A stretch of 57,610 nucleotides of DNA from an uncultured Pelagibacteraceae bacterium (GTDB lineage Bacteria > Pseudomonadota > Alphaproteobacteria > Pelagibacterales > AG-422-B15): contig CABYSM010000005.1 of assembly GCA_902521655.1 (NCBI GenBank), positions 1 to 57,610 of the forward strand, given 5' to 3'. How positions within the stretch are numbered: the first letter of the stretch is position 1; the number at the start of each line of letters is the position of its first letter. Below, piece after piece: positions 27,956-37,012 of this stretch. A program made the translations under genes and the position numbers. The notes beneath the pieces are model-generated. The model saw only the letters and a program-made list of their open reading frames with translations. It was not told where the DNA came from and did not search any database.

Positions 27956-29283
27956 AAAATATCTTAGTAATTGATGACGAAATTGATATTTGTAATAATA
28001 TTAAAGCAATTCTTACTGACGAAGGTTTTAATATTCAAATAGCACATAATTCAGATGATGCTTTAAACTATATAAACAAGCATTCCTATAATCTTATAAT
28101 CCTTGATGTTTGGCTGGATAATTCAAAATATGACGGCTTAGAAATTCTTAAACAGATCAGGAAAAACCTAACTATACCGATAATAGTTATTTCTGGACAC
28201 GGAAATATAGAAATGGCGGTTTCTGCAATAAAAGATGGCGCTAATGAATTCATTGAAAAGCCTTTTAATACTGAAAGATTATTACTGTCAGTCAACCGGT
28301 CTATAGAACTTTATGAAGTTAAAGACGAAAATAGGTCTTTAAAAGAAGGAAATGTTTTTGATTATAAATTTATTGGCGAGTCTTCAGCTATTATAAAAAT
28401 TAAGCAACAAATTGCTAAAATTGCACCCACTTTAAGTAGAGTGATGATTTATGGAGATTCAGGAACAGGAAAGGATATCATAGCTAAAGAAATACATAAA
28501 AATTCAACAAATAAAGATGGTCCTTTTGTAATTTTAAATGCAGCACTAATGGACCCTGAAAATTTAGAAAGAGAATTATTTGGAATACAAGATAATAATT
28601 TAAATGAGATTGGACATTTGGAGAAAGCTGAAAATGGAACATTATTTATCGATGAAGTTGGTGAAATGCCTCTACAAACACAAGCTAAGATATTAAGAGT
28701 GCTTACAGATAAAAATTTCACAAAAAAAGGAGGCAACGAATTAATTAAATTGAATTGTAGAATTATATGTTCTTCTACTAAAAATTTAGAGCAATTAACT
28801 AATGAAGGTTCATTTAGAAAAGACTTATTTCATAGACTGAATGTTGTGACTATAAAACTTCCTAATTTAAGTGAGAGGTCTGCAGATATTGACTCATTAA
28901 TAGATTATTTCGCAGAAATATTCTCTAAAGAAAATAATCAAAAAAATACAGATCTAAAGCCTTTAATAAAAACTAAATATATCAATTACGAATGGCCAGG
29001 TAACATAAGAGAATTAAGAAATGTTATTGAAAGATATTCTATTTTAGGTGAAAAATATGATGACAATAATGCAGCAGAGAAACTTGATGATTTTCAAAAT
29101 AAAAATGTTATCTCTTTACCGTTGAGAAATGCACGTAAACTGTTTGAAAAAAACTATCTTCAATCTCAAATTAATAGATTTGATGGAAATATATCAAAAA
29201 CTGCTGCTTTTATAGGAATGGAAAGATCTGCACTACATAGAAAATTAAAACAATTAGGTATTACAGAAGAGGAAAAAAAGTGA
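27952..29283 (+). CDS. ntrX: NtrX-type response regulator (receiver, AAA+, Fis-type HTH)
   Basis: Receiver domain about 1-120 with acidic pocket (VIDDEID) and phosphoacceptor Asp52 (IILDVW). AAA+ domain about 135-360 with Walker A GDSGTGKD and Walker B GTLFIDEVGEMP. C-terminal helix-turn-helix of Fis type (FDGNISKTAAFIGMERSALH). The sigma-54 contact motif GAFTGA is absent: after ELFG the sequence reads IQDNNLNEIGHLEKAENGT. This is the state expected of alphaproteobacterial NtrX, so it may act as an ordinary DNA-binding regulator. Length 443 residues; overlaps trkA (GTGA). Confidence 0.93.
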   Translation: MKNILVIDDEIDICNNIKAILTDEGFNIQIAHNSDDALNYINKHSYNLIILDVWLDNSKYDGLEILKQIRKNLTIPIIVISGHGNIEMAVSAIKDGANEFIEKPFNTERLLLSVNRSIELYEVKDENRSLKEGNVFDYKFIGESSAIIKIKQQIAKIAPTLSRVMIYGDSGTGKDIIAKEIHKNSTNKDGPFVILNAALMDPENLERELFGIQDNNLNEIGHLEKAENGTLFIDEVGEMPLQTQAKILRVLTDKNFTKKGGNELIKLNCRIICSSTKNLEQLTNEGSFRKDLFHRLNVVTIKLPNLSERSADIDSLIDYFAEIFSKENNQKNTDLKPLIKTKYINYEWPGNIRELRNVIERYSILGEKYDDNNAAEKLDDFQNKNVISLPLRNARKLFEKNYLQSQINRFDGNISKTAAFIGMERSALHRKLKQLGITEEEKK

Positions 29284-30671
29284 AAATAATTATATGTGGT
29301 GCTGGAAAAGTAGGAACAACTATAGCACGACACCTTGTTGACCAGGGTAGTGATGTTACAGTGATTGATAGCTCACATAAACTCATTGATGATCTGAGAG
29401 AAAAAGTGGATCTTAAGACTGTTATTGGATCAGCTTCAAATCCATCAGTGCTAAAAAATGCTGGCGCCGAGGACTCTGATATGATTATAGCTGTTACTCT
29501 ACAAGACGAAATAAATATGGTCGCATGTCAAATGGCACATACTTTTTTTAAAATTCCAAGAAAAATTGCTCGTCTAAGAACAGAAGACTTTTTAAATCCT
29601 ATTTGGAGAGATTTGTATAATGCCGATAATATGCCAATTGACCTTATAATAAGTCCAGAATTGGAAGTAGCAAGGTCAATAGAAAGGCAGTTAAAGGCTC
29701 CAGGTGCCTATGATGTTGTTCCTTTTTTGAATGATGAAATTGAACTCTTGAGCTTGGTAATCAACGAAAAGTGTCCTTTAGTTGATACAAGTCTTATAAA
29801 TATACATGAATTATTTCAAGAAAATGCAGATGCTGAAAAAAACCTCAGAGCTTCAATAATAGGAATTAGCAGAGATGAACGACTATTTATACCAAAAAAA
29901 CAAGACACACTAATGCAAGGCGATCATGTTTACATACTGGTTGATAAAAATCATGTGAAAAGAACCATGAGTGCATTCGGATATGATGAAAAGCCAATTA
30001 AAAAAATAATAATCATTGGAGGTGGAAATATCGGCTTCAATTTAGCAAAGGATTTAGAAAAATATCAGTCTGATATATCTGTTAGCGTAGTTGAAAATAA
30101 TGAAGATAGATCAAAATATATTGCTGATCAGCTTTCTGACACTTTAGTTTTAAATGGCGATGGTTTAGATCAAGATTTACTAGATGAGGCCAATATTAAA
30201 GATGCAGACTTATTATTAGCTCTCACAAATGATGACGAAACAAATATCATTATCTCAGCTGTTGCTAGAAAAAATAGGTGCGAGTCAATTATTATTGTTA
30301 ATAATTCAGAATATAACAAACTAAAAGATGTTTTGGGAATCAGTAAAGTTGTTGACCCAAGAAAAATTACAGTGTCAAAAATACTTAAACATATACATAA
30401 AGGAAAAATTGAGTCAGTTTTTGCAATTGACAACAACCAAGCAGAAATTATTCATGCGCAAGTACTTAAAAGCTCAAAATTAATAAATAAAAATATTGAA
30501 GATGCTGATTTTCCAAATGGACTAAGGGTAGGGTTAATTAAGAAAGAAGGCAAAATAATAATCCCTGAAAAAGATACTAAAATTGAAATTCATGACGAAA
30601 TATTATTTTTATGCATGAGAGATGATATTAAAAAAGCAGAAGAACTATTTCAAGTTAGGAGCGAGTATTAA
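29280..30671 (+). CDS. trkA: Trk potassium uptake regulatory protein TrkA
   Basis: Cytosolic peripheral subunit that gates the Trk K+ channel by nucleotide binding. Two tandem RCK units are visible: the first Rossmann fold starts IIICGAGKVGTTIARHLVDQ (residue 3) and the second IIIIGGGNIGFNLAKDL (about 242), each followed by a TrkA-C domain (for example ILVDKNHVKRTMSAFG and ILFLCMRDDIKKAEELF). Length 463 residues. The start is GTG, overlapping ntrX by 4 bases. The TrkH channel gene is not in the window. Confidence 0.95.
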   Translation: MKIIICGAGKVGTTIARHLVDQGSDVTVIDSSHKLIDDLREKVDLKTVIGSASNPSVLKNAGAEDSDMIIAVTLQDEINMVACQMAHTFFKIPRKIARLRTEDFLNPIWRDLYNADNMPIDLIISPELEVARSIERQLKAPGAYDVVPFLNDEIELLSLVINEKCPLVDTSLINIHELFQENADAEKNLRASIIGISRDERLFIPKKQDTLMQGDHVYILVDKNHVKRTMSAFGYDEKPIKKIIIIGGGNIGFNLAKDLEKYQSDISVSVVENNEDRSKYIADQLSDTLVLNGDGLDQDLLDEANIKDADLLLALTNDDETNIIISAVARKNRCESIIIVNNSEYNKLKDVLGISKVVDPRKITVSKILKHIHKGKIESVFAIDNNQAEIIHAQVLKSSKLINKNIEDADFPNGLRVGLIKKEGKIIIPEKDTKIEIHDEILFLCMRDDIKKAEELFQVRSEY

Positions 30672-31522
30672 TGAGTAGAGAGGCATTTGTAAACGGTGAA
30701 TATATAGAATATATTAATTCAAAAGTTCACATAGAAGATAGAGGTTATCAATTTGCCGATGGCGTGTATGAGGTATTTGCAATATTAAATAGTAAAATTG
30801 TAGATTACGAAGGTCATATTAAAAGACTAAATAGATCTCTTAAAGAGTTGAAGATTGCATCACCAATTCAAAAAAAATCATATAAATTTCACATTAATGA
30901 AATTATAAAACGAAATATAATACAAGATGGCTTAGTTTATTTGCAAGTTACGCGTGGCGTTGCCAGTAGAGACTTTAAATTTCCAAAAAATTCTAAAAGT
31001 TCAATTGTTATTATTGGAAAAAATACTCCATCAAATTATTATAATAATAATTTCAATAAAGGAATTAAAGTCAAAACAGCCAAAGATATAAGATGGAAAA
31101 GAGTAGACATTAAATCATTAAATTTACTTCCGCCTGTTTTAGCTAAACAATATGCCGCTGATAATGGTTGTGAAGAAGCATGGCTTTTAGATGATGACGG
31201 ATATATTACAGAAGGAAGTTCAAGTAATGCGTGGATAGTAAAAAATAAAACTGTAATTACTAGACCGGTATCCAGTTCTATACTTAATGGAATAACTCGT
31301 TCAACACTTATCAGTTCCCTATCAAAGGTGGGATATAAATTTATCGAAAGAAAATTTAATATAAATGATATTAAAGATGCGGATGAAGCCTTTATAACTA
31401 GCGCAACGCAGTTTGTTATGCCAGTAATTGCAGTAAATAATATTAAAATAGGTGATGGACGTGTAGGAGAATTTTCGCAATTATTTAAAGAAATTTATTT
31501 TAAGTATATCAGCTTATCTTGA
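30671..31522 (+). CDS. dat: D-amino-acid transaminase-like class IV aminotransferase
   Basis: PLP enzyme of fold type IV; D-alanine transaminase makes D-glutamate/D-alanine for peptidoglycan. Diagnostic segments are FVNGEYIEYINSKVHIEDRG, YQFADGVYEVFAI, YEGHIKRLNRSLKELKI, the PLP lysine in VDIKSLNLLPPVLAKQYA and EEAWLLDDDGYITEGSSSN. Length 283 residues. Branched-chain aminotransferase and aminodeoxychorismate lyase share the fold; the SLNLL-VLAKQ pattern favours D-amino-acid transaminase. It sits between trkA and hflX, coupled to both. Confidence 0.85.
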   Translation: MSREAFVNGEYIEYINSKVHIEDRGYQFADGVYEVFAILNSKIVDYEGHIKRLNRSLKELKIASPIQKKSYKFHINEIIKRNIIQDGLVYLQVTRGVASRDFKFPKNSKSSIVIIGKNTPSNYYNNNFNKGIKVKTAKDIRWKRVDIKSLNLLPPVLAKQYAADNGCEEAWLLDDDGYITEGSSSNAWIVKNKTVITRPVSSSILNGITRSTLISSLSKVGYKFIERKFNINDIKDADEAFITSATQFVMPVIAVNNIKIGDGRVGEFSQLFKEIYFKYISLS

Positions 31523-32592
31523 ATAAAACTATTTCTCATATTGTTCATCTAAATATAGATGCTGATCCTAAATTCATTTCAGAAGAAATGCTTTCTGAAA
31601 TTGAAAATTTAGTAATAAATCTTGATATAACCATTAAAAAAAAAGAAATCATAAAAATAAAAAGAATAAATCCGTCAACTCTGATTGGGGAGGGCAACTT
31701 AGTAAAAATTGATCATGATATTAAGAAAAAAAATATAAATCTGTTAGTTGTGAATAACAACTTAACGCCCGCTCAACAAAAAAATTTAGAAAACAGACTA
31801 AAAGTAAAGGTAACTGATAGAACTGGCATTATACTAGAGGTTTTTGCTAGAAGAGCAAAAACTAATGAAGGCAAAATGCAGGTGCAGCTTGCTGAGTTAA
31901 TATATAGGAAATCTAGACTAGTTAGGGCTTGGACTCATTTAGAACGGCAGAGAGGCGGTACAACCTTTATTGGAGGCCCAGGAGAGCTTCAAATTGAGTT
32001 AGATCGTCGTTTAATACAAGAAAAAATTCTAAATATTAAAAAAAGACTAAGTAAAGTTAAACGTAGAAGGCATGTACAGAGGAATCTAAGGAAAAACAAT
32101 AATTTTAAAACAGCAGCTCTAATTGGATATACAAATGCAGGTAAAACATTGCTATTTAATAAATTAACTAAAAAAAACCAATCAAGCAGATCAAGACTAT
32201 TTGAAACTTTGGATACTAAAATTAGCAGGGTATATTTAGGAGCAAATAAATACATAGGACTTATAGATACCGTTGGCTTCATAAACAATATTCCAACGTC
32301 ATTAATAGAGTCATTTAAAGCTACGCTAGAGGAGGTTAATAAAGCTGATATTTTACTAAATATTGTCGATGTTAACGATTTAAATGCAAATCAAAAAATA
32401 AAAGTAACAAAAGGTATACTTATAGATACTGGTGTTGAAAAAAATAAAATTTCAGAAATGATAACTATCTACAATAAAATTGATATAAAAGGATCCAAGA
32501 GTTTATATCAGCATAAGAAAAATTATATTAGTGCATTAACAGGTGAGGGTGTTTCTGATTTGAAGAGGACCTTAAAAAACTCGCTTATTTAA
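31519..32592 (+). CDS. hflX: GTPase HflX
   Basis: Ribosome-associated GTPase that splits stalled 70S particles. The N-terminal domain has NNNLTPAQQKNLENRLKVKV, DRTGIILEVFARRAKTNEGK and the Arg/Gly-rich ERQRGGTTFIGGPGELQIE. The G domain has G1 GYTNAGKT, G3 DTVGF, NNIPTSLIESFKATLEEV and G4 NKID. Length 357 residues, somewhat short for the family. The start is TTG, overlapping the dat stop (TTGA). In relatives hfq lies just upstream; here there is no room for it. The 3' end overlaps a convergent gene by 8 bases. Confidence 0.95.
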   Translation: MNKTISHIVHLNIDADPKFISEEMLSEIENLVINLDITIKKKEIIKIKRINPSTLIGEGNLVKIDHDIKKKNINLLVVNNNLTPAQQKNLENRLKVKVTDRTGIILEVFARRAKTNEGKMQVQLAELIYRKSRLVRAWTHLERQRGGTTFIGGPGELQIELDRRLIQEKILNIKKRLSKVKRRRHVQRNLRKNNNFKTAALIGYTNAGKTLLFNKLTKKNQSSRSRLFETLDTKISRVYLGANKYIGLIDTVGFINNIPTSLIESFKATLEEVNKADILLNIVDVNDLNANQKIKVTKGILIDTGVEKNKISEMITIYNKIDIKGSKSLYQHKKNYISALTGEGVSDLKRTLKNSLI

Positions 32593-33328
32593 CTTCATTT
32601 ATAAATAAAGTAATAGCTCCGTTGTTTGCTTCGTAACCATAAAATTCTTTCTTATCATTATTATTATATATCACTTTAATATAATCAGATGACGCAAAAA
32701 CATCTTCGTCTTCATCAATTTTATAGCCGCCAAGCTTTATTTGATTTGCTTTACAATATATGAGGTTATTTGAAATAATTTTCTCAGCTTTAGTAAACGA
32801 AACATCATATCTGCGTTTACCATCAAAAATTCTAAAAGTTTTCTCACAGTCATTAAGATTATCATAGTTTAATATATTTAAAAAAAAGCTAGAAGGATCG
32901 ATTGTATTAATAAGCATATCTTCTTCAATTTTAGTTAATTTGTTTATGTCAGGCTCTGGAATTAAGTTAAGCTCGGAGATGTATGAGTCATTGTACTTTA
33001 TCTCAACAAATTTTTCTTTTTCTTTTCTTGTATACCTATATTTATAATGAAGCGGCTTATAAAAATTATCAATAATGCCTACGATGCTTCCATCTCCATT
33101 AACTTTATTGATAAAATCAACTATATTATTTGTTCTAATGCTAAATTTATACTTATAACTATCACCTTGGATTTCTAGAGTTGTATCAATACTCATAACA
33201 GGTATTTTGGGTAGAATTGATAATTTAGCCTCAACAACAAAATTTCTTTCTTCAATAAATGTATCTGCTAGAGTAGTAGATGATATAAATAATGATAAGA
33301 TAATAAATATACGACCAGTTAACAGCAT
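32585..33328 (-). CDS. DUF3108-type exported protein
   Basis: Signal peptide at residues 1-21 (hydrophobic core IFIILSLFISS, cleavage after TLA). The mature protein is beta-rich and matches the DUF3108 pattern as I remember it: VEAKLSILPKIPVMSIDTTL, YKYKFSIRTNNIVDFINK, FYKPLHYKYRYTRKEKEKFV and the C-terminal IKVIYNNNDKKEFYGYEANN. Function is unknown; such proteins are periplasmic or envelope-associated. Its start codon lies four bases from the start of the divergent glycosyltransferase-like gene, and its 3' end overlaps hflX. Confidence 0.7.
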   Translation of the reverse strand: MLLTGRIFIILSLFISSTTLADTFIEERNFVVEAKLSILPKIPVMSIDTTLEIQGDSYKYKFSIRTNNIVDFINKVNGDGSIVGIIDNFYKPLHYKYRYTRKEKEKFVEIKYNDSYISELNLIPEPDINKLTKIEEDMLINTIDPSSFFLNILNYDNLNDCEKTFRIFDGKRRYDVSFTKAEKIISNNLIYCKANQIKLGGYKIDEDEDVFASSDYIKVIYNNNDKKEFYGYEANNGAITLFINEVK

Positions 33329-33332
33329 ATAA

Positions 33333-34388
33333 ATGAAAATACTTCATATATCAAATTTTGTCCAAAAGCAAAAAGGAAGATTACAGTGGAATCATTGTTT
33401 TAAAATAAATAACGGTTTCATCAGAAATGGTCATAACGTATGTACATTTAGCGATAGAGATATGAGTCGGATGAATTTGATAAATAAATTAAATAATAAC
33501 AAAAACTTAAATAAATCTTTGATTGAAACATTCAAAAATTACTATCCTGACCTAGTAGTTCTAGGTCATGCAGATAAAATTCATAATGAAACTTTAAATG
33601 AATTTAGATCTATCAATAAAGATATAAAGATTATTGAATGGAACGTAGATAATTATTATTTAGATAATACAGAGGATAAATTTAAAAAAAGATCTCATTT
33701 AATTGATGCATTCTTCATTACAAATGCAGATGAAAATTTAAAATCGTGCTTAATTCAAGACAATTCTATTTCTTTTTTCCCAAATATCTTTGATAAATCA
33801 ATTGAACGTATGAGGATTTTTGACTTAGCCGAATATACATATGATGTATTTTATGCGCTTAGTTTCGGTGTTGGTTCCGGAAAAATTAAAGCGAATAAAT
33901 CAGATTATGATAGAGAAGTCTACCTTGATTTTATTAGACATAATTACCCTGATATTAAAACAAATTTTTTTGGTTATGACAATATTCAGCCTGTATGGGG
34001 AGCTGATTTTGAAAGAGAAATTTGCAAATCACTAATTAGTTTAAACCTAAGTAGAAAACCTCATCTTAAATATTATAGTTCAGACAGAATATCTCAATAT
34101 TTAGGAAATGGGTCATGTATTTTTGTTGATAAAAATTCAAGATTAGAAGATCTATTTACAAGAGACGAGGTTGTTTATTTTGATTCTGAGGATTTAAATG
34201 AATTTGGTATTAAGATTAATTATTATCTAGATAATGAAGATGAAGCAAAGAGAGTAGCTAAGAAAGGATGGGAGAGGGGTCATAAAAATTATAATGAAAA
34301 AATTGTAACTAATTATTTCTTAGATATAGCTTTTAACAATAAACCATCCAGCGATTATAGTTGGCCTATTATTCAATATTTCTTATAA
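33333..34388 (+). CDS. Glycosyltransferase-like protein (CgeB-type C-terminal domain)
   Basis: 351 residues with a GT-B look: the N-terminus MKILHISNFVQ begins a Rossmann-like fold and the C-terminal half ends with the pattern RISQYLGNGSCIFVDKN, then VVYFDSEDLNEFGIKINYYL and AKKGWERGHKNYNEKIV, resembling the sugar-nucleotide-binding end of the Glyco_trans_1_2/CgeB group. No signal peptide or membrane helix, so cytosolic. The substrate is not predictable. It is a single + strand gene in a minus-strand neighbourhood. Its stop codon lies inside the left arm of a terminator hairpin. Confidence 0.65.
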   Translation: MKILHISNFVQKQKGRLQWNHCFKINNGFIRNGHNVCTFSDRDMSRMNLINKLNNNKNLNKSLIETFKNYYPDLVVLGHADKIHNETLNEFRSINKDIKIIEWNVDNYYLDNTEDKFKKRSHLIDAFFITNADENLKSCLIQDNSISFFPNIFDKSIERMRIFDLAEYTYDVFYALSFGVGSGKIKANKSDYDREVYLDFIRHNYPDIKTNFFGYDNIQPVWGADFEREICKSLISLNLSRKPHLKYYSSDRISQYLGNGSCIFVDKNSRLEDLFTRDEVVYFDSEDLNEFGIKINYYLDNEDEAKRVAKKGWERGHKNYNEKIVTNYFLDIAFNNKPSSDYSWPIIQYFL

Positions 34389-34420
34389 GCCCTAATATTA
34401 AAAAAAGGGCTTATAATTTT
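34383..34420. terminator. Intrinsic terminator hairpin between convergent genes
   Basis: A perfect 11-base stem, TTATAAGCCCT (34383-34393) with AGGGCTTATAA (34406-34416), a 12-base A-rich loop, then TTTT. It follows and partly contains the stop of the + strand glycosyltransferase-like gene and lies 10 bases past the 3' end (34426) of the minus-strand membrane-protein gene, so it may serve both. It is the only obvious G+C-containing terminator stem I found in the window. Confidence 0.8.
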
Positions 34421-34425
34421 AGCTT

Positions 34426-34881
34426 TTAATTGTTTTTTGGACCCCAAATAGTTCCTAAAATCATTACAAGAACTACCAATAGGAATAATGAACCTGCTAT
34501 ACCTGGATACGCCAGTGGTTCACTAAAATTTGAGTAATACTCAAGAAATCCCTCAGAAACAGCAGACATCTCATATCCTTCTGGCATAACTTCTTTAATT
34601 CTTTCTAATGTTGTATAAGTTCCAGTAATTATTCCTTGATTTACAGTCCATGCAATATAAGTCCCGTAAACAACAAGAACTCCAAACAGTGATGACAATG
34701 TTTTAGTTGCTACATTCATATCAGATCTGTCTCGAACCTGTATTGCCATTCTTAATGATAGCCAAATCGCAAGTATTGTTCCGATAAACACCATTGCATT
34801 AGCAATTCTTCCCATTTGATATATTGTAAATGTAGATATTTCAGGTTGAGCTAGCTGGTATAATTGCATTGCTTCTTCCAT
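34426..34881 (-). CDS. Unidentified three-helix membrane protein, likely strongly translated
   Basis: Not recognised. The 151 residues have a short N-terminus (MEEAMQLYQLAQPEISTFTI), then hydrophobic segments at about 28-46, 66-82 and 127-146 and a hydrophilic central loop (about 88-118) rich in acidic and aromatic residues; the C-terminus is WGPKNN. There is no cleavable signal peptide. An AAAGGAG ribosome-binding site sits 6 bases before the ATG, far stronger than those of its neighbours. It has about 170 bases of A+T-rich upstream DNA, a terminator at its end and apparently richer G+C codons. These point to a monocistronic, well-expressed gene. It lies among surface-polysaccharide genes but has no glycosyltransferase or flippase motif. 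Confidence 0.85.
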   Translation of the reverse strand: MEEAMQLYQLAQPEISTFTIYQMGRIANAMVFIGTILAIWLSLRMAIQVRDRSDMNVATKTLSSLFGVLVVYGTYIAWTVNQGIITGTYTTLERIKEVMPEGYEMSAVSEGFLEYYSNFSEPLAYPGIAGSLFLLVVLVMILGTIWGPKNN

Positions 34882-35051
34882 AATTTCTCCTTTGTTAAAT
34901 TTTCAGATAGAGTGTATTAGTTTGGCAAAATTTAAATATTAAGTATTATGTATATTTTTAATTCGTATAATATATATTATGTTAAATTAGATAAATATAT
35001 ATAATACAATGATTTATATTATAAGTATTACATATAAAGTAAATTGTCAGT
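34882..35051 (-). promoter_or_regulatory. A+T-rich upstream region of the 151-residue membrane protein
   Basis: This 170-base stretch separates the gene ending at 35052 from the one starting at 34881, both on the minus strand. It holds the AAAGGAG ribosome-binding site close to the start codon, a perfect 14-base A+T palindrome at 34967-34980 and many TATA-like words, so a promoter is likely but no single -35/-10 pair stands out. No tRNA, riboswitch fold or additional open frame was seen. Confidence 0.5.
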
Positions 35052-36029
35052 TTAATTATATATGTTATTGATTTTATACATTATTTTTAAAAAAGTTTTA
35101 TTTAAGTCTAATGACTTGAATATAAATTGGTAATAACCATTGGTATATGGTTTAAATTCAGAAAATGCATTTCTGGTTATTGTTCTATCAAATATATCAA
35201 TAATATTTTTATTATAATAGCCTGCAATACAAGAAATGGCGCCATGTGGGCTAATAATTAACTCTGAATCCCCTATTTCTTTCATTAAACTTTCTGCATC
35301 TACAGGCCCAAGAAATTTAATGTTATGGTTATTTTTAAAGGCATTAACCAGCTCTTTGCTTGAGCTGTTAAGTTCTATGTCAGTACTAATTTTAATGTAT
35401 ATATTAAAATTTCTTACTAATTTAGAAAAAAAATTATTAAACTGATCTATATTGTCATTAATATTTCCAAATATCTCAGATTTGTAATGAAAAAGAACAT
35501 TAAGTCTTTTTCCTTTTGAGTCATATTTTAAATAATCATTGCGTTTTTTTGATTTAGTAATTGGCATTACATTCTCAAGTAATTTTTGTTCCATTTCATA
35601 AATAGGTAATTTTTTTATATTTTTCGACCTATCATTAACAATAAATTTAAACAAATATTTACGCAGAAAAGTACTTGGCCTTTTTCGTTTCACTCCATCA
35701 ACACATAAAGCAAGAAATTTTATTTTTCGAAAAATTAAAGGGAGATAAAAATAAAAATTTTTAGGCGATAATATAAAAACATACTCATAATCATTTTGCA
35801 TTAATTTATAAAATAATTTTAATTTCTCTACTATGGACAAATTATAATTCACCTCTTGTAATAGCAATTCTTTCGAATTTAATACTTTTGAAAATCTAAT
35901 ATTTATTTTAGATAAATATATTTCTATTATATGATTAGAGTAATATTCTTTTATGTACTGTATATTTCTCAAGGAATGAAAAAAATCACCAACTCTATCA
36001 TTTTTTAAGATAAGAATTTTTTTATCCAT
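35052..36029 (-). CDS. Glycosyltransferase family 9-like (heptosyltransferase-type)
   Basis: 325 residues resembling ADP-heptose:LPS heptosyltransferases: N-terminal ILILKNDRVGDFFHSLRNI (the conserved DxIGD-like loop and first Rossmann helix) and the C-terminal donor-site segment SELIISPHGAISCIAGYYNK followed by NIIDIFD. The middle is divergent and lysine-rich. It probably adds a sugar to the LPS core or a surface glycan at the cytosolic face. It is the last gene of the minus-strand polysaccharide cluster and overlaps the upstream glycosyltransferase by 25 bases. Confidence 0.75.
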   Translation of the reverse strand: MDKKILILKNDRVGDFFHSLRNIQYIKEYYSNHIIEIYLSKINIRFSKVLNSKELLLQEVNYNLSIVEKLKLFYKLMQNDYEYVFILSPKNFYFYLPLIFRKIKFLALCVDGVKRKRPSTFLRKYLFKFIVNDRSKNIKKLPIYEMEQKLLENVMPITKSKKRNDYLKYDSKGKRLNVLFHYKSEIFGNINDNIDQFNNFFSKLVRNFNIYIKISTDIELNSSSKELVNAFKNNHNIKFLGPVDAESLMKEIGDSELIISPHGAISCIAGYYNKNIIDIFDRTITRNAFSEFKPYTNGYYQFIFKSLDLNKTFLKIMYKINNIYN

Positions 36030-37012
36030 ATATCAGCTATGAAATCCCAATTTTTAAAACCTCTTCTTTTGAACATTTGACGTCTTATCTTATTGTAAAA
36101 TTCATCATCGAATAAGAGCATTTCAAGATATTTTGCAAATTCCTCATCATTCTTTGCAATAAACCCAGTTTCATTATGTATTACCCTATCTTCAACTGAT
36201 CCAATTCCATAAGTAACAATTGGAACGCACATTTGCACTGCCTCTTCTACAGTTAATACCCAAATATCAGATTTATGACCTGTATATGCAAATACTCTTG
36301 TATTTTTTAATTCATTTATAAGGTCATCTCTTGAACCAAATTTTCTTTCATAAATATTTGATTCTTTCATTTCATCCGAATATTCAATTAAATTTGGGTT
36401 AATAAAAAGCTTTGCTTTTCCATTTTTATTATTAAAGCTCTTAGTCCAGATATCAATAAGCCAGTCTAAATTTCTATGCGATCTAACATTGTTAAGCGCA
36501 TATGGGCTTGGTATATTTTCTAAATCAACTTTTTCAGTGTAAAATCTCGGATCTACAGAAAGAGATATCATATGTTTACCATACATAGATGTTAAATAAC
36601 TTCTTTTATAAAATTGATAATTACACATGGTAACTACTTCAGGCTTGTGCTTTAGAAATGGTAATAATTGTTTTTTTCTTAAAAATTTTTCAAAAGGCTG
36701 CAACGAATTTGACCATACAACTTTCTTTTTTGCTGATATCTTATTAAATAAGTTTGCATTTGATATTGCAACACATAAATCATAATGTGTCTCTTGATGA
36801 ACATTTTTATTACTATAGATGACACCGTTACATGAAACATCTTCATTTATTTCAGTAAGTACTTTGACATAGATATTATTTTTAACCAGGCTCTCAGCGA
36901 GTAATATTAACGAGCTTTCTGTTCCTCTAACTTTAGTGGTGTTGAGGTCTAATCCTGTAAAGTCAGAGTTAGAGTTATCTATAAATAATATAGACTTATC
37001 ATTTAATGCCAT
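36005..37012 (-). CDS. Glycosyltransferase family 4-like protein
   Basis: 335 residues with a GT-B pattern: N-terminal KVRGTESSLILLAESLVKNN is the usual acceptor-side loop and helix, and the C-terminal half has the nucleotide-sugar binding region WVLTVEEAVQMCVPIVTYGI (E-x7-E family motif) followed by GSVEDRVIHNETGFIAKNDE. No membrane helices. The specific sugar is unknown; adjacency to gmd and a ColD homologue suggests a GDP-linked deoxysugar donor. The ATG overlaps the gmd stop as TAATG. Confidence 0.8.
   Translation of the reverse strand: MALNDKSILFIDNSNSDFTGLDLNTTKVRGTESSLILLAESLVKNNIYVKVLTEINEDVSCNGVIYSNKNVHQETHYDLCVAISNANLFNKISAKKKVVWSNSLQPFEKFLRKKQLLPFLKHKPEVVTMCNYQFYKRSYLTSMYGKHMISLSVDPRFYTEKVDLENIPSPYALNNVRSHRNLDWLIDIWTKSFNNKNGKAKLFINPNLIEYSDEMKESNIYERKFGSRDDLINELKNTRVFAYTGHKSDIWVLTVEEAVQMCVPIVTYGIGSVEDRVIHNETGFIAKNDEEFAKYLEMLLFDDEFYNKIRRQMFKRRGFKNWDFIADIWIKKFLS

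Noticed and set aside
34941-35030. Direct repeat AAGTATTA at 34941-34948 and 35023-35030
   Set aside because: Eight-base matches are expected by chance in DNA this A+T-rich; no longer repeat surrounds them.
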